Assembly (NCBI GenBank): GCA_021647145.1
Contig: JAKIVF010000086.1
Span: forward strand, 1-15,387
Source: Methylococcaceae bacterium
Lineage (GTDB): Bacteria > Pseudomonadota > Gammaproteobacteria > Methylococcales > Methylomonadaceae
DNA length: 15,387 nucleotides
Direction of reading: 5' to 3'
Below the pieces are notes generated by a model. It was not told the DNA's origin. It saw nothing but the letters and a program-made list of their open reading frames with translations, and searched no databases. A program made the translations under genes and the position numbers. Positions within the stretch are counted from its first letter, which is position 1; every line of letters starts with the position of its first letter. Positions 14,511 to 15,387 of the stretch are shown here, piece after piece.

Positions 14511-15387
14511 ATGGATAAGATAAATAATATGAAGGTGTTTTGCCGTAGTGTTGAGTTAGGCACTTTTGCGGCTGTTGCCAAAGAAATGAATTTATCAGCA
14601 ATGATGATCAGTAAATATGTTGCTCAACTTGAGCGTTCTTTAGGTGTCATCTTATTGAATCGAACGACTCGTAGCTTAAATTTAACCGAGGTAGGGCAAA
14701 ATTATTACGAAAAAAGTAAGCATATTCTGCAAGAACTAACCGAATTAGATGATTCAACTTCTCAAATGGGAGGTAGTGTAAAAGGAGTGCTTAAAATTAG
14801 TGCGCCAATTGATTTCGGTGGCATTTATATGGTGCCAGTTATTGAAGCTTATCAACGCCAATGTCCTGATGTAAAAATTTTGATGACACTTGATAATAAA
14901 TATAAAAATTTAAGAGACGGTTTGTTTGATGTAGTGATTTTAGTAACAGATAACTTAGATTTAGGCGTTGTAGCCAGAAAAATTACTGAAACAGAGTTAG
15001 GGACTTACGCTTCTCCAAGCTATCTTAAAAAAAATGGTTGTCCAGAAAGGCTAAACGAATTAGCTCGTCATCAGTGTCTTCATTATGTGAATACGCCTCA
15101 TGGTGAATATTGGGTTTTTTATTATCAAGGTAAGGTGGAAAAGGTAAAGAATGAACTAAAATGGGGCTTCTACTTTGACTCGTGGTTAATAGATAAGGTT
15201 CCACCTGGGTTTGAAGTAAAAGTAATTGAAGATGCTGATGGATTGAGATGTGTACCTGAGAGCCTAACTTGTTATTTTGGAGCTAACCCGATATATTTGA
15301 ATGGTCTAGGTAAATTATGGCATGAAGTGTTGTTCTCAGCATCAGGTATTGCAATTTACCCCATGTTTCTCGAAAGACCAGGGTTTG
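14511..15387 (+). CDS. LysR-family transcriptional regulator (3' end outside window)
   Basis: There are 292 codons before the window edge. The N-terminal winged helix-turn-helix (about 1-63) shows MKVFCRSVELGTFAAVAKEMNLSAMMISKYVAQLERSLGVILLNRTTRSLNLTEVG, the LysR signature. A linker helix follows, then the effector domain from LKISAPIDFG (94-103). RKITETELGTYASPSYL (156-172) and SASGIAIYPMFL (276-287) are standard landmarks. Between WVFYYQGKV (201-209) and the second landmark lie about 66 residues, some 40 more than I expect, so the full protein would be near 330-340. The frame stays open throughout. It lies 95 bases after the symporter in the same direction and may regulate it, but LysR targets are often divergent, so this is only a guess. 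Confidence 0.93.
   Translation, partial: MDKINNMKVFCRSVELGTFAAVAKEMNLSAMMISKYVAQLERSLGVILLNRTTRSLNLTEVGQNYYEKSKHILQELTELDDSTSQMGGSVKGVLKISAPIDFGGIYMVPVIEAYQRQCPDVKILMTLDNKYKNLRDGLFDVVILVTDNLDLGVVARKITETELGTYASPSYLKKNGCPERLNELARHQCLHYVNTPHGEYWVFYYQGKVEKVKNELKWGFYFDSWLIDKVPPGFEVKVIEDADGLRCVPESLTCYFGANPIYLNGLGKLWHEVLFSASGIAIYPMFLERPGF

Overview
The window looks like chromosome from an AT-rich gammaproteobacterium, possibly marine. I infer this from the low GC, the family mix (a DUF748/AsmA-like envelope protein, a DUF5658 membrane protein, a vWA-OmpA lipoprotein, BioA, a DAACS symporter, a LysR regulator) and the Gram-negative lipoprotein and OmpA signals. I cannot name the genus. No phage, plasmid, CRISPR, tRNA or rRNA genes are visible.

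Layout. Positions 1-2263 (minus) hold a DUF748 gene broken by an in-frame TGA inside a conserved C-terminal block; the frame continues past the stop to the window edge. The divergent gap 2264-2756 carries a perfect 20-bp inverted repeat (2394-2437) and a 146-bp long imperfect palindrome (2564-2709) resembling a MITE. A DUF5658 three-helix membrane protein follows (2757-3230, plus). Positions 3242-4398 are a fossil IS66-family element: degenerate GTAACTA-type terminal repeats flank a transposase reduced to N- and C-terminal pieces with frameshifts and stops. Positions 4510-5700 (minus) encode a vWA-OmpA lipoprotein with a likely Rho-independent terminator. The gap 5701-6292 ends in a structure (6236-6298) that fits an integron attC site.

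Positions 6293-8601 (minus) are a two-gene operon, bioA (biotin synthesis) followed by a Gfo/Idh/MocA oxidoreductase with an ATGA overlap. A plus-strand cell-envelope module follows: a 38-residue hydrophobic ORF (9158-9274) overlaps through TGATG a TPR-like membrane-anchored protein (9274-10068). Next, under a separate putative promoter, comes a membrane protein with a beta-rich N-terminal domain and Sel1 repeats (10408-11694). A 1.4-kb gene-less AT-rich stretch precedes an acidic amino-acid/dicarboxylate symporter (13117-14415) and a LysR regulator (14511 to the edge) that may control it.

The observations most worth a second look are the lone attC-like site overlapping the oxidoreductase stop codon, the inverted repeats bracketing 5841-6246, the apparent TTA-to-TGA nonsense change in the DUF748 gene, the coupled micro-ORF, and an extra segment in the LysR effector domain. 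I see no convincing complete new defence or catalytic system.
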